A stretch of DNA of 64,000 nt from Hymenoscyphus infarciens (lineage: Eukaryota; Ascomycota; Leotiomycetes; Helotiales; Helotiaceae): positions 1 to 64,000 of the forward strand of contig LLCB01000009.1 in NCBI GenBank assembly GCA_001414345.1. The letters are read 5' to 3'. Shown piece by piece: positions 32,337 through 44,451 of the stretch (its first letter is position 1; each line of letters begins with the position of its first letter). Below the pieces are notes generated by a model. That model was not told the DNA's origin, did not search any database, and saw nothing but the letters and a program-made list of their open reading frames with translations. Both the position numbers and the translations under genes were made by a program.

Positions 32337-35078
32337 TCAACTTATCAAAAGCTCAACACTCATATCCTTGGATTTCACTCTTTCGCCAATCACCTCCCAA
32401 GCCTTTTCCATATCGATTTCTACCATATTCACTTCTAGTGCCCACTCCCAAGCTTTAGACGATAATGGTACATCGCACATCTTTACTGTCGAGATTTCTA
32501 CTTCCACATCGGAGGAAATATAAATTCCTGTCATAGGTTAGCAGTTCATTAACCATAAGTGATATAAATTCCTACCCAGCACGCCCATAGCCTTCAGAGA
32601 AACACGGACTGTAAGTCCTTCTGGGCTCTCTTGGATTGATGAGTTAAGAACTGCTGCCGCGCCCGTCATTTTGTCTAAGAGACCGAGAATTGCAATCTTC
32701 CGTGTGAAGCGATTCGTTGAGGTATCGAGTGGGTATGCTGTCAAAATCTCGTATCCCTTGTCTCCCAAACTCAACAGCACGGGTGTGGCAATATCTGCGT
32801 GAGATATGGGTGAACTAATTACTCCGGAAGTATGGGCTCGAACAATATACTCCTTGGCTGGTGGGAGATCGGAAAAGTGGCCCAGGGTGACGATTTCCAT
32901 ACGTGTATCTTCACCAACATTGAAAATACCCAACATGGGTTTGTTTGTATTGATAGTCGAAGTCGATACCCTGAGAAACCGGGGCTCATTCTTACTAGCA
33001 TAGACATAAGTAGTCCTCGCGACCTTTGGCCTAAGAATGACCGTCCCGGTCATTGTTCTTGCGGTCATCTGCTTGATCAACCCAATGTCATGCTCACCAG
33101 GCTTATCAGTGAAATAAATCGGCCCTCCGCTGATACATCGTCCAGCAGCATGAAAGGCCGAGTACTCATGACTCGTTTGGAACATATCCCAGTCTGGGAG
33201 AATATTCAAGTGCTGGGTGAGAACATTTGTGTGTGCATTGCAGAAGATATGCCACGGGTGGCTGATGGGCTCGTCTGGAAAGAAGTCTTCTGAATTTCGA
33301 ACCATAAATTTGGGAAGAGAAGGAAGTAGTTGAGAATGGAAAATTGCTTGGGGAAACTGTGACATGCAAGATATCGCTTTGGCTGAGAAGTGACGAAGAG
33401 AGGCTACCATCCAGGCATCTTGATACTCTGTTGCGAAACGAGCACGATCCTCCGGGTCCTCGAGCTGATCAAGAAGGAACTGGGTGTCTGTTTTGACTGA
33501 ATCAATGCCACTATCTACAAGAAATCTTGTTTCTGTTAGTATTTATACACTGATGAACGGGTCGCACTTACTTATAGAAATCATCGTAAAGTCGATGCGC
33601 CTCACAGGCATCGACAGCCACCAAGGAACCCCCACCAAAGAATCCATTATCCTGTTTCTTCAGAGTCTTCGTTTTGTAAAGGCTAGATATGGCACCGTCG
33701 GGTGAGATTCCATTCCAGTATCCCATAATTCCATGCCAAACAGCAATGTGCTTAATTGATGGATATCGCTTTCGAATCGTGTAGATAGTGTGTTTGAGAC
33801 CATGCGGAAACGTTTTCCTGTCCGCCTCGAACTCTTTCCAACGGTGATGGAAATTATTGGAGCCGAAGTCGTCGATCGACTGCCAGTTGTCGTCAATGAT
33901 CAATGTCGAGAAACTGATCCCAGCTTTAGACATGGTCTCAAGAGCGTCGTAGAGCTTTTCATCGGTGAGATTTTGACCCAGCCCATTCCAAGTGCAGTAT
34001 GAGAACCCATCATACCAATCGTCATGGCTGGCTGAGTCAATAGTTTTGACCATTGATTGGATTTCAGTTCTCGTGTCGCCCACTGCCTTTCTCTCAAGCA
34101 TCAGTTTTGCGTGTTGCATAACTGCTCTATTTGCAACTTCGAAGGTCTTCCCAACAGCGGCAAAAATATGAGATGTGCCAGGAACCTGACCCTCATTTCT
34201 TGATAGTGCAATGATATTTCCATTGCCATCATGGGTCAATATAGTAAGAACATCCTCAAGGCTGAGTGCAAGAAGTACTAGATGTAGGCCATCTGAACGG
34301 AGTATGGAGACCAAAATGGCATCCTCATCAGGAGAGAATTTGATACTACCCTGCCTTGGACAAAGCCACGGCCGAGACTCTCGTGCTAAACAAAACCATC
34401 GCAGCACGTGTAATGGTCGACCAAGGCTGGTTCGGAGGAAGCTGGAAGTATCCCCCGCAGCTGGAATTGTGCTTGAAATTGACCACCCACGGGTGTCTTC
34501 TACTTCGCCCTCTAATGAGGAACCTGCCACAAAGTTCTCAAAATGGAGTTTATCATCTGAGTTCTCGAAGAAATGCAGCAACGACTCGGGAATAATACCC
34601 TTTTGGCGAAAAAGGACCTGAGCGTCTCCGATTTTTGCTTGGTCGTTGACCCATTTCCATTTTCCGCCTGAACTTCGATATTTGATTGTGAATGATATAA
34701 GGCCGTTGTTTTTTGGCAATCGACGCAAAGAGCCAGTGTGAATTGAGGCGAGAGAAGACTGAGGGTCACGATATAACTAGGAAATATCAATAAATTCTCG
34801 ACTACAGTAGCTGTAGGGCAGTTGAGAGTACATGCTGCGCTCCTTTCCCGTCCGTTTCCAGGTCGAGCTGAACCCATTCCCGAGACACGGAATTATTGTG
34901 CCAGATGGCAACATCCCATTGCCTGCCGCCTTCTTCGGGAATCAGCAATACCGTGATGGTGGCCTGATCTAGTGTGAGTAGCGATAACCACACCTGGGAT
35001 GTAAATATCTCCTACCGTATCCTCAGTCACAACAGTAGTCTGGCCAAGAATTGGCTCACATATTATCTTTGCAAACAT
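32337..35078 (-). CDS. GH36 raffinose synthase/Sip1-like glycosidase
   Basis: Five exons on the minus strand: 35078-35016, 34963-34832, 34776-33572, 33525-32576 and 32527-32337 (846 aa). The family acts on alpha-galactosides such as raffinose by hydrolysis or transfer. Typical blocks are present: YCTWNGLGQNLTDEKL (about residue 315), LIIDDNWQS, AVWHGIMGYWNGISPDG, VKTDTQ (about 477-482, the presumed nucleophile Asp) and LPDWDMFQTSHEYSAFHAAG (about 575, acid/base region), then GGPIYFTDKPG. The acceptor at 33525 (ACAAG) was chosen over the nearby AACAG because only it avoids a stop and gives FYKFLVDSGIDSVKTD. The length is normal for fungal members, and no signal peptide is visible, so it is probably intracellular. 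It shares a 288-bp promoter region with the ankyrin gene at 35367. Confidence 0.88.
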
Positions 35079-35366
35079 TGTTTTCGATGAAATATGTTGT
35101 TTGCAATTTGTGAACTGGGTGAGGAAGGGGCTGGGCACGTGACCGTTGGGTTTAAGCGGTGAGGTCACCGTAATTGGCTGTGGTGCTTTTACCCGACCAT
35201 TGAGAACAACCAGCTGGCCAGCGTGCCCAACCATTGCAACCACAGAGATTGGTCTTTCCTTTTCTATAAAAGTATCTAGTAACACGGGAGTCCGCTGTCC
35301 TTGCAATCTCTCCCGGTCTTCTCATGAGTCTCTTGCGATCATCTCTGCCCAGATATTTACTTCATC
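35079..35366. promoter_or_regulatory. divergent promoter with TATA box and CACGTG
   Basis: Between the ATGs of the GH36 gene (minus) and the ankyrin gene (plus). A TATAAAA at 35265-35271 lies about 95 bp upstream of the plus-strand ATG. A palindromic CACGTG (bHLH-type site) is at 35136-35141, next to the pair GGTGAGGTCACCG. The binding proteins are not known. Confidence 0.45.
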
Positions 35367-37778
35367 ATGGATCCCCTCTCGGTCGCCGCTAGTGTGGTCG
35401 CTCTGGTTGGTGCTGGTAGCCAGATTGCCAAAGGTCTCAATCGGCTAGCCTCGTTGCGTAGAGCTCCAGCATCAATTTTGGCCTTGAACAATGAGCTCTC
35501 CAATTTCCTGGTTCTTGCTGAGTCTGAGTCTTTGCTAGCAGAACACAAGTCACAAGATGCTATACTTCATTCCAAATTCTACTCTCCTACGACTGCAATG
35601 CGTTTGATGCCTGTTTTCAAGTCTTCTTGGGATCTACTAAAAGAGGTCGAGTCGGTTGAAAGGCGGCTCACCAATCGCTCTGGGGGTCTAGACCGTGTTG
35701 CGTGGTTTCTGGAACAGGATAATATCAACAGGGCTCAAAAGGGTCTTCGCACTGCCCGTCTCGACATTGTCGCTATTTTGGGATATATGTCTTCGTAAGT
35801 AACACTACTCCTACTTCCATGGCCATTGACTTATCCTTCATCATGGCAGCAAATCTTCTTATCGAATCGAGGCTCAAATCCAAGAGGTACAATCAATAGC
35901 GATAGAAGGAAACACCTATATATCACAGTCAATCCACCAACAAAGCAAAACTTTGCAAAAGATCCTCGAAAGCCAACAGAAATACGAAGAAAAGACACAG
36001 GATGTACAAGAAACCAGCAACGGAGGACTGCCGGAGTACAGCGAGCCCCTTCGGCAATCATCTCCTTCTTCGAATTATTATTGTAATGATGCTATGTTCA
36101 GGGCACTTCGAATGCAGTTTCTTCGACGACGAAAGTGCGCGTCGGGCTGTCCATGCCGCTGTCACTCTGACATACGCCTCAACACTCCCCGAATATTACA
36201 GGGAATCATAGGTCAATTATTTGTTGGGTACACTGGAATCCCAGTGTTGAGTGGCTCATGCGATAAGCCGGGTGTCTGCCAGAGTATAGACCAGAGTCTT
36301 GTCCAGATCAATTACTATTTTCCCTCCTGGTTTCTCTCGAAAGTGGCTACATTCAGCATGAAACGGGCCGATTTTCAACGACCGGAATACTCCCTCCGCC
36401 TATTGAACGTCCGCAGCCCCATTGAACCCATATTCATTGCCGCAGATTCCAATGATGATATCCTAGTTCGATCCTTGCTGGATAGTAACCGTGCCTCGAT
36501 ATTGGATGTTACCGGCGATGATAGGCACACACCACTGCACATGGCGGTTAAGCAAGGGAGTGTTGAGACCGTAAAGGTTCTGCTTGATAGAGGCGCGGAT
36601 CCATTTTTAGAAAATGGAACACAAGAGTAAGTCAGAACACCGAAGGACGCTTCAAGACAGACCTGAGTACACACAGGACCCCGTTTGACATGGCTTGGAG
36701 CACGATTTTATGTTTCCAAAACACACCGAATGCCACAAGATGGCGAGTTGAGGAGATTCGTGCTCTTTTTCCAAGTTTACAATCGGTTGAAGACCGTAGG
36801 ATTTTTACCAGAGTTCACAAAATCGTCAATCAAATGCTCTGTTGTGATCTGCAAAAAGAGCTTTGCCGAAATCCTGCGCTCATCAATCAAGCCGACGCTG
36901 ACGGCCGCACCCCTCTTGCTTATGCCGCTGCTCGAGGTGATCGTTCAATGTTATCTACGTTACTTCGACATGGCGCCGATCCAAATATAGTAGATCGAAT
37001 GGGCCAGGGACCACTACGCCAAAGCATGAAAGCATACGACAGTACGTGTACAACGATGTTGTTGAACGGTGGAGCAAATGTCGACCACCGAGATAATTGG
37101 GAACAAACGGCACTCATAAGTTCTGCATATTATCCAGAGCCATTACCAGTTATGTCTACCCTTCTTCTGGCTGGCGCGAATATTAACGCCACCGACTTCA
37201 GGGGCTTCAGTGTCTTGACGGAAGCCATGAAATTCAACTTGCCGAACGCCGTGCAACTACTCCTCGAAAACGGAGCCAATATCGAACAAGCTGATTATTA
37301 CGGGCAGACCCCATTCATGCATGGTATTCGAAACAATAGTCATGCCGCGCTCCGCATATTGCTTGATTTTGGAAAGCCTTTTTTGCATTCTTCTTATGAT
37401 CATAATCACAAGACGGTTTTGCACTGGGCAGCCGAATCTGGAGACATAGAGACTTTACAGATCCTCGCCCAGATACCCTTAAGAGGAATAGACATTCAAG
37501 ATAAAACAATTTCAGGGCTTACGGTAATAGATATAGCGGAGGAGAGGTTCAAGGTTGAGAAAATAGCGAACGAGAAGACATGGGCCGACAACGAATGGCT
37601 GACTGCTTTTCGCAACTTGCTGGGAACTGTTAGAATACCAACTCAGTGTTCAAGTCCCGTCTCGACAAGTGGGATGAGTGATAGTTCAGACGATGTTTTT
37701 CATGACGCTCTCCAACATCTCACTTTCGAAGCTATGTCAGACCTTGTTGAGAAAGGCGGGATGCTCCACAAAGTGTAA
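35367..37778 (+). CDS. ankyrin protein with fungal STAND-type N-terminal domain
   Basis: Three exons, 35367-35794, 35850-36626 and 36677-37778, all in phase, give 768 aa. Residues 1-140 begin MDPLSVAASVVALVGAGSQI, continue with LASLRRAPASILALNNELSN, and have the pattern of the helical N-terminal domain found on fungal STAND/NLR-like and ankyrin proteins. A linker follows with a Cys cluster (CASGCPCRCH, about residue 247). Ankyrin repeats start near residue 366 (HTPLHMAVKQGSVETVKVLL) and resume at about 470-660 (RTPLAYAAARGDRSMLSTLL). There is no NACHT or NB-ARC ATPase, so it may be a two-part receptor-like or adaptor protein. Function unproven. It is divergent from the GH36 gene. Confidence 0.85.
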
Positions 37779-38322
37779 TTAATGCCTAGGGCCATCTAAA
37801 GGCTGAAAATTATCGTGTAACGACCACCATGGTAACAGCCCTCCAACGAATTAACCGGCTTACATCATACAAATATTTCCCAGACAACCTCAGCTGCCCA
37901 GCCTCGGGTGCCAAACCCGTCGAACTTCGTGCAACCACACACCGGCTCAAAAGAACGGCCCCTACTTATGCATGCGACGATGTTCAAACCAGGAATCCTT
38001 CGGCATTCGTGTTATAGTTACCGACGCACATCTTTGGATTAGAAAGGAAGAAACTCTAATTTCCGATGTATAGTTGATTTGGCTTGGCTTTCAGGATGAG
38101 ACAATTTACTGAGAAGGATGCCGTCTCGTCCTGAGGAAGTATTAGTGAGGGAGGAGGTGCAAATCGGGTACGTAGTTGCGACGAGGCTCATATGTTGTAT
38201 TAGATGGGCTATCCCTTAACCCAACGGCCCCCTTGGCGGATTCGCACAAAACATTTGGCCATGTATTTGTATGTGAAAATGGAAGGGGTTTCCTCCCCAG
38301 TCTCGTTCTTCACTACTCTAGG
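37779..38322. other. intergenic
   Basis: 3' flank of the ankyrin gene and leader of the CFEM-like gene. Short open frames only. Confidence 0.4.
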
Positions 38323-39232
38323 ATGAGTTTTTTTACTCTCACTATTCTCCTTGCTCTCATCCCCACAATCCAAGGAGCAATAAAGACATCAATCTATATC
38401 GACAATGTACCCGGCTACTCTGCCCTTGTACCATGTGCTCAAAACCGACTTTCAGCAATCGTACGGGCGCAGAGCTCAGGATGCGGCGACCAGCAGCAGC
38501 TCACTAGCTTTAGCTGTTTTTGTATCGATATGTCGACGTGTGTATTTATTATACATCCTTAGATCGCGATCAGAGCTAACAAAGATAAAAGATACATGGT
38601 CAGCGTAATCTCAACGGCAGTCCAGTCCTACTGTGCGGCGAATGCAACAGCAGCAACAAATGCAACGGAGAGCGCGAGTCTGACGGCACAGGCGAGTATC
38701 ACAACAAAACCACCAGAAGTTAGAAGTGCGGTCGACGTTTTCAACGATTATTGCGCACGAAGTACGGAGTTGGCTTTGTGTATGTTACTCACTTTTTCCA
38801 ATGGAGGTTCACACTTCTAATCTACATGTAGACCAAGACAATAACAAATCTTCATCAACATTATCAAGCCTATCAACACTTACAACTTTAGCACTTCAGC
38901 CAACTTTGTCAACTCTCGTAATTACTGCAGCACCCTCTTTCGCCCCAACTCCGGCCGTTTCTACGACGTCATCTTCCGCGGGGCCAATAGTACCAGCTGT
39001 GGTCATCGCTGCTCCAATCGCAATTGGCGTGCTTGTCATCGTGGGTGTTGTTGGCCTGGTTTTTTGGCTAAGAAAAGTAGGTCTACAAAGGACCCCGAAG
39101 CAGATACCTCCTGGGGAGCTGCAACCAGATGATGTTTATAAGAAAATAGGTCCGCCGCAGGAGGTTGATGGACACAATATAAAGTATGAGTTGGAAACCA
39201 GACCCGCAGAACTACAAGAGACGAATGACTAA
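38323..39232 (+). CDS. CFEM-like Cys-rich single-pass membrane protein
   Basis: Three exons, 38323-38537, 38592-38779 and 38832-39232, give 267 aa. An N-terminal signal peptide (MSFFTLTILLALIPTIQGA) leads into an extracellular region with a CFEM-like pattern: VPCAQNRLSAIV, SGCGD, SFSCFC, AVQSYC and FNDYC. Six cysteines are seen where classic CFEM has eight. A Ser/Thr-rich stalk follows (LSTLTTLALQPTLSTL), then one membrane helix (PAVVIAAPIAIGVLVIVGVV) and a short cytoplasmic tail with PPGELQPDDVYKKIG. Such proteins sit at the plasma membrane with the Cys-rich part in the wall, and are proposed surface sensors or haem-binding proteins. The ligand is unknown. Confidence 0.75.
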
Positions 39233-39603
39233 AACTTTATTCTTCATGACTGCTATTCTCCATATCAGCATTATTTTGTTGTCCTCTTTTCTTGCTCCAT
39301 TCTCCGTCTTTCGTTCATTCGCAATATTTTATGGTTCTCGACCATAACAGCACCAAATTAATCAAACGACACAAATAGTAGTTTTTGATTACTTTCTTAC
39401 CATATCACTTTTAGCAGCGTTCTTCAAAAATTGGAGCATTGACCTCCTTGGATATCTCAAAGACTGCACGCAGGAACTAAATTCTATGGCACAATGGTAT
39501 GTGTATTCTTTGAACGGGATTGAAATAAAAAGGCTGATGGTAGATAGAATACATGAAAGTGAGAGTGCAAAATGGGGAAACTATCGCCCATTACTATTAT
39601 TTT
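39233..39603. other. intergenic
   Basis: No gene recognised. It separates the CFEM-like gene from the GMC remnant. Confidence 0.4.
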
Positions 39604-39770
39604 TCACCCTTCAACATCGTGCAGAATCATGTGCGCCGCCTTTTCTGCAATTGCATATACAGTGGCCTGTAGATGAGCACTGATCTGAAGTGGCATAATA
39701 CTAGCATCAACTACCCTCAATCCCCTCCCCCCGTGCACTCTCAGTCTCTCATCTACAACTGCCTTCCCTC
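39604..39770 (-). pseudogene. GMC oxidoreductase C-terminal remnant
   Basis: The minus strand encodes [20 protein letters not shown], then [20 protein letters not shown] and a stop. This is the highly conserved C-terminal signature of glucose-methanol-choline oxidoreductases, including the H.QAT.YAIAE.AA segment near the active-site His/His-Asn region. Nothing else of the roughly 600-aa protein is present: upstream coding is replaced within about 10 bp by a permease pseudogene on the other strand. It is a broken fragment left by rearrangement. Confidence 0.78.
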
Positions 39771-39774
39771 GCTG

Positions 39775-41008
39775 GCGATATTCAGGTTGCAATCTTGTGG
39801 TTCGGCGCAAATGTTACTGTGAACAATCTTGTAGTTGGACTCTTCGGCCCACTGGTATTTAATCTGGGGTTTCTGGATAGTGCGACGCGCGCCACGTTTG
39901 GGGGACTACTTGGAAGTTTGTCGACAAGCTATATGTATGAGTAATTGGGGGCCCTTGAGTGGGAATTGAACTATGGTTGTTATAAGATATCTTTTCGGTT
40001 ATTGGCCTTGGAAGATACCGTGCTTCTTGAACCTTGTACTTATGGTGGGGTAGTGTACAATTGCTTGTATTATCGGGGGACAAGTGCTTTCTACTGTGAG
40101 TGGTGGAAGTATGTCTATTGTTGTGGGTATTATTGTCGTTTTGCTTGTTAGTTTGGCTGTTACTGTTTTTGGAATGGCTCTCTTCCATCATTATAAAAGG
40201 TAAGTCAGTTTTGTATGAATTTTCTCGGCTCCGAATGCTAATGTTTTAGATGGGCCTGGATACCACAAGTTCGCGTACCATATTTCAACGCGGCTTTAGA
40301 ATCTATTGGCAATACTACCACAATCTCAGCGAACCGCCTATCACTCCTCTCTTTATGTCTCTATGTGCCCAACTCTTGGGCAGCAGCTGCTTCGGATTTC
40401 TACGTTTACTACCCAGAGAAGACCTTGAGAGTAAAGCTATTTCGCCTTACCCTCACCGGTCTCTGGGTCTCTTTCACTCTCGTCTACATGCTCGGTATCG
40501 GACTTGGTTCAGGAATCGCTACGAACCAAGCCTGGGCATATGTGAACGCCAATTCTACCGGTGCCATAGTCGTGGCGGCTTACGAAGGTCTCGCTAGTTT
40601 CGGATGATTTTGTTCAGTTATCATTGCTCTAGGAGTCATATCCAACAGTATCCCCGGAACATAGGTATTCAGCAGCAATAGGATGCCAAACCCTAGGATG
40701 CTACGGAAAAGCCGTACCTCGTTGGTGTCTGGTCTTGCATTCTCGTCCTCAATGAACTCATATGTGCACTAGCTGGACGCGATCCTCTCTTCCTCGTTTT
40801 CCAAAACTTCCTCGCTCTCATGGGTTACTGGATTGAAAGCATGATTTTTGTTGTGTTGCAGGAACATTTGATTTTCCGCCGGAAAGGGGAGTTTGCTTGG
40901 ACGAGATGGGAGGATAAGAGGAAGAGATATTTACCGTTGGGGATTGCTGCTTTGAGATCGTTCTTATTAGGCTGGCTCGGGGCGGTGTTGGGGATGTATC
41001 AGGTTTGA
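39775..41008 (+). pseudogene. purine-cytosine permease (Fcy2-like, NCS1) pseudogene
   Basis: Plus-strand remains of an NCS1 nucleobase permease. Blocks in order: [20 protein letters not shown] (from about 39801), IIGGQVLSTVSGGS and MALFHHYKR (before an intron 40200-40249), WAAAASDFYVYYPEKT, YMLGIGLGSGIATNQAWA, CSVIIALGVISNSIPGT, then ELICALAGRDPLFLVFQNF and MGYWIESMIFVVLQEHLIF. It is broken by a TAA at 39942-39944 with scrambled sequence after it, by a TGA at 40604-40606, and by frame shifts near 40663 and 40725. The N-terminal quarter is missing at the junction with the GMC remnant. The C-terminal helices stop at MYQV. The functional gene would have imported cytosine or purines. Confidence 0.83.
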
Positions 41009-41749
41009 TTTGTGGGGAGTTTCGCTGAGTTGGCGGGTGGATGTGATATTGGGGTTTTGCATATTTTTCTTTTCTACTGTTGAGATGGTTGGAATTGAAG
41101 GGGTTTAGGAGGTAATTTAGACATCTCTAGCCTTAAACTGGAGATGATACTATAGTAATGCAATTGGACTCAAATTCAGGACAGGCTTGTCTACCTAGTA
41201 AGTCTGTAGGTCATCGGGCTTTGTAAACAAATTTCTGGAATGAAATAAAAGAGGATCGAAATCTTAGAGCGTATCATTTTACGCCTGGAAATTGGACAAA
41301 GTACTAGGTCATGCCCCCATGTTTATAGTAGGCATTGCTTCGAAGATAAAAAGTTAGCACCCAATACACGTCTTGCGAAGCCGCAGTTTATCAAGGTTCC
41401 TTCAGAAAGAGGATAAATTCTGACTCTGCAACTTCAATGTATTCAAAAATTGCACGAGAAGTCAATCCGCTTGACACAATCACATGGGCCTTGGGATGAC
41501 AGAAATCCGTTTCTCATCCTTCCAAGCTCGTTGAGAAATGCATCGCACGATGGCTGAAACTCTTGTCTGTCTTCTAAAAGAATGATAGTGACTTAAAAAA
41601 GAATTTACGACTATCAAGCTAACCTATAACGTGTGGCGCGATAGAGAGGCAAGTTAACAGCCCGCCAAAGGAGAACTCCCTCAAGCAGTGACAGGAGAAG
41701 GACGAGATAAGAATTGATTGAGCGCAAAACCAAAACTCTACACAGTCGC
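41009..41749. other. intergenic
   Basis: 3' flank between the permease pseudogene and the convergent sugar-transporter gene. No feature was recognised. Confidence 0.4.
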
Positions 41750-43685
41750 TCACTCAACCCTCCTCAAACTTTCTTCAACACCCCACCCATGCTCCAGCAA
41801 AACACCCACCTCCTCCAAACCCAACCCCTTAGTCTCGGGATAAATCCACCAAACAGCAACCCACCCCCCAACACAAACCCCAGCATAAACAACAAACGTC
41901 CACGCCGGCGTGAGAAACTCCATCATTGGCAAAAAGGTAAGTCCCACAACAAAATTCGCCCCCCAATTCGTGCTCGTACTCAACCCGCTCCCCAAACTCC
42001 TCACATTGAGTGGGAAAAGCTCACTCTGCATCCACGGTACATTACCCAGTCCCAACGCATACGCAGCAACATAAAGCATAATACTGATCAGAACAAGTAA
42101 TGGAGCGGTGCGTTCCGAGAGGGGGATTTTCTTCCATGCGTCAGGTGAGGAAGAAGGGTTCACAGCGTTGAGATCCGAGGGGAGGGAGATGAAGAGGAAT
42201 CCTAGGGCGCAGAAGAGGAGTCCTATGACCATTATTGGAATTGAGAAGAGGAGGATTCGGCGGCGGCCGATGCGGTCGATCAGGAGGAGGGCGAGGCAGG
42301 TCATGAGGAGGTTTGTTATGGCGACGGAGAGGGAGGTTAGGGTTGGGCTTGAGAAGCCCAGAAGGGTGAAAATTGTGGCGGAGAAGTACATTAGGGAGTT
42401 CTGAGTTATCGAGTTAGTAGTTGGTAATTGGGAGAGGGGTTTTACCTACAAATCCACAGAGTTGTTGCAATCCTTGGAGGAGGCACGCAATCGTCAACGC
42501 TCTCCTGTTGGCTCCAATTCGGAATAGCTCATTCCACAGATCTTTAGAACCAGAGAACCACGCATTCTTCTCTTTCTTAGTCTGTCCTCTCAATCTCCCC
42601 CTCTTAGCACCTTCCTCCTCCCTAACTTCCTTCTCAATCCCCTTCAACACCCCATCAACCATCCGCTGAACATCCACTCCCCCTCCAAAGACCTTGCTCA
42701 ATACTTCTCTCGCAGCATCATTCTTACCAGCCATAACCAGCCATCTCGGTGTTTCCGGCATAACAAACATAACAAGGATCTGAATAGCAGCAGGCAAAGC
42801 ACCAAGTCCCACCATCCATCTCCAGTTCGAGACTGGATTTCCCCATTGAACAAAAGCAAAGCCCACAAGATAGGCAATTACTTGTCCTATAGTGATGAAG
42901 AGGACATTTAGGGTTACTAGTCTTCCTGTGTGTTAAGGGGTTGTTTAGCTTGCTTCTTCAAAAGTAGAGATATGACTCTCAACACAACATCGAACCCCCA
43001 ATCCTTCCCATCCAAGCAAGAAAAAAACACAACCCCTAAAAGAAAGACACAACTCAAAACATACCTCTAAAAGTACTAGGAGCCAATTCAACAATATAAA
43101 GCGGCGCAACAAAACTCCCCGCCCCCACCGCAAGTCCCACCACACTCCTCCCCAAGATCATGCCCCCAACACTCCCACTCATAGCCTGCACAACAGCCCC
43201 CAAAATAAACGCCAAATCAGCAAGCAGAACAACCCTCTTTCGTCCCAGCTTATCCGCCAGAACCCCAGAAACAGGGGACACAAAAAGTGCAAAGAGGGCA
43301 GTGGCTGAAGTAATGAGACTCTTATCAAGAGTACTTAACTCGTGACCCAGCGAGTCATTGATAGAAACCAGTGTTGCTGAGATTACACCAGTGTCGTCTT
43401 TAAAAAAGCGATCGCCCAGTCAGCTTGAAACTCTCCCAACCCAACAAACCCATCAAAACCAAGGGGATGACGGGAAGGCCACAGAAGGGAAGAGAAACGG
43501 GGGAGAGAGGACTAACATCCAAACAACAACCCGCTAATCCCCGCTGAGAAGGTGAGGAGCCAGACGAATATCCCAGGGTGCTTAAGATTCTTCTCCAACA
43601 ATAAGGATACATCCCCAAGATCCACCTCATCGTTCTCATCCTCCGCTCGCCCGGCCATCAAGGGTTCCTCTGCTGTGTCCGCCAT
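41750..43685 (-). CDS. MFS sugar/inositol transporter
   Basis: Four exons on the minus strand: 43685-43517, 43397-43065, 42925-42450 and 42400-41750 (542 aa). The ATG at 43685 (MADTAEEPLM) is the first in frame. Sugar-porter signatures are clear: GLLFGYDTGVIS in helix 1, then LADKLGRKRVVLLAD, GRSVVGLAVGAGSFVAPLYI and PETPRWL. The central loop is charged, followed by QGLQQLCGFNSLMYFSATIF, LLIDRIGRRRILL and YPETKGLGLEEV at the end. Length and the long N-terminal cytoplasmic segment fit myo-inositol (Itr-type) transporters, but the substrate cannot be fixed by eye. It acts as a plasma-membrane proton symporter. All intron boundaries restore known family words. Confidence 0.88.
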
Positions 43686-44451
43686 GTTTGAAAGTGCTAT
43701 TGAGGAAGACACTTTGACAGTATCGTATTCATAACGAGAGTATGATCTTTGATAAGGGAGTGTATAGCGTATTGATTTACGTTTAAGAGGTTCAGAGACT
43801 CGGAGGATTTTCGGGGTCGGCGTTTGATGAACCTGTCAGGTGACAGTCTCTTGTTGGTGCCTCGTCGGGTGCCTTCCCTTTTCATTTCATTTCATTTCAG
43901 TTTTCCTGTCATCAACATACACTTGCATCTACAAATCACAAGTACAAAGTATTTCAAAGAAACAAGTTCAGGGAAAATATTCTTAATTCTATACTAAAAT
44001 GTTTATTACAGAATTCATTTACACAAAGGTCATCCATCTCCCTAGAAGGAGACACACCTTTCCAGTACAATCCAGTTCAAAGTTAGAGAAGAAAGACCTT
44101 CGCATTCAACAAAATGCCCTGCTATCTCTCAAAGAAGATCATTTCCATGCGACAATTCCTCCCCCACACCCCTCATCACCCCACAAACAAAGTCGTAAAA
44201 AAAGTGTCTTTCAGACACTGAAGCACGGAGAATATCATGCCCAGACCTTAACGCCATGCTGAACAATTAGGCCATTGAGAAAGAAAGAAACAAGAGAACA
44301 AAGAGAAGAAATACATCCACCACCAAATTAAAAGCAACCCACCAGTATCATCTCCAAGTTCAAAATCAGACAAACCTGAGAATGATTCCTAGCAGGATCT
44401 CCAGCTCCCTTGTCTGCTGACCTTGACCCTCGCCCTCGCCCCTCAAAAGAC
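43686..44451. other. intergenic
   Basis: Upstream region of the transporter and 3' flank of the Bud6-like gene, with direct repeats of CATTT near 43880-43905. An 87-codon plus-strand frame (43999-44262) has no family support. Confidence 0.4.

Noticed and set aside
33526..33532. Upstream AACAG acceptor at about 33533 in the GH36 gene
   Set aside because: It leads to a stop within a few codons; the ACAAG acceptor giving an exon from 33525 keeps the frame and the VKTDTQ motif.
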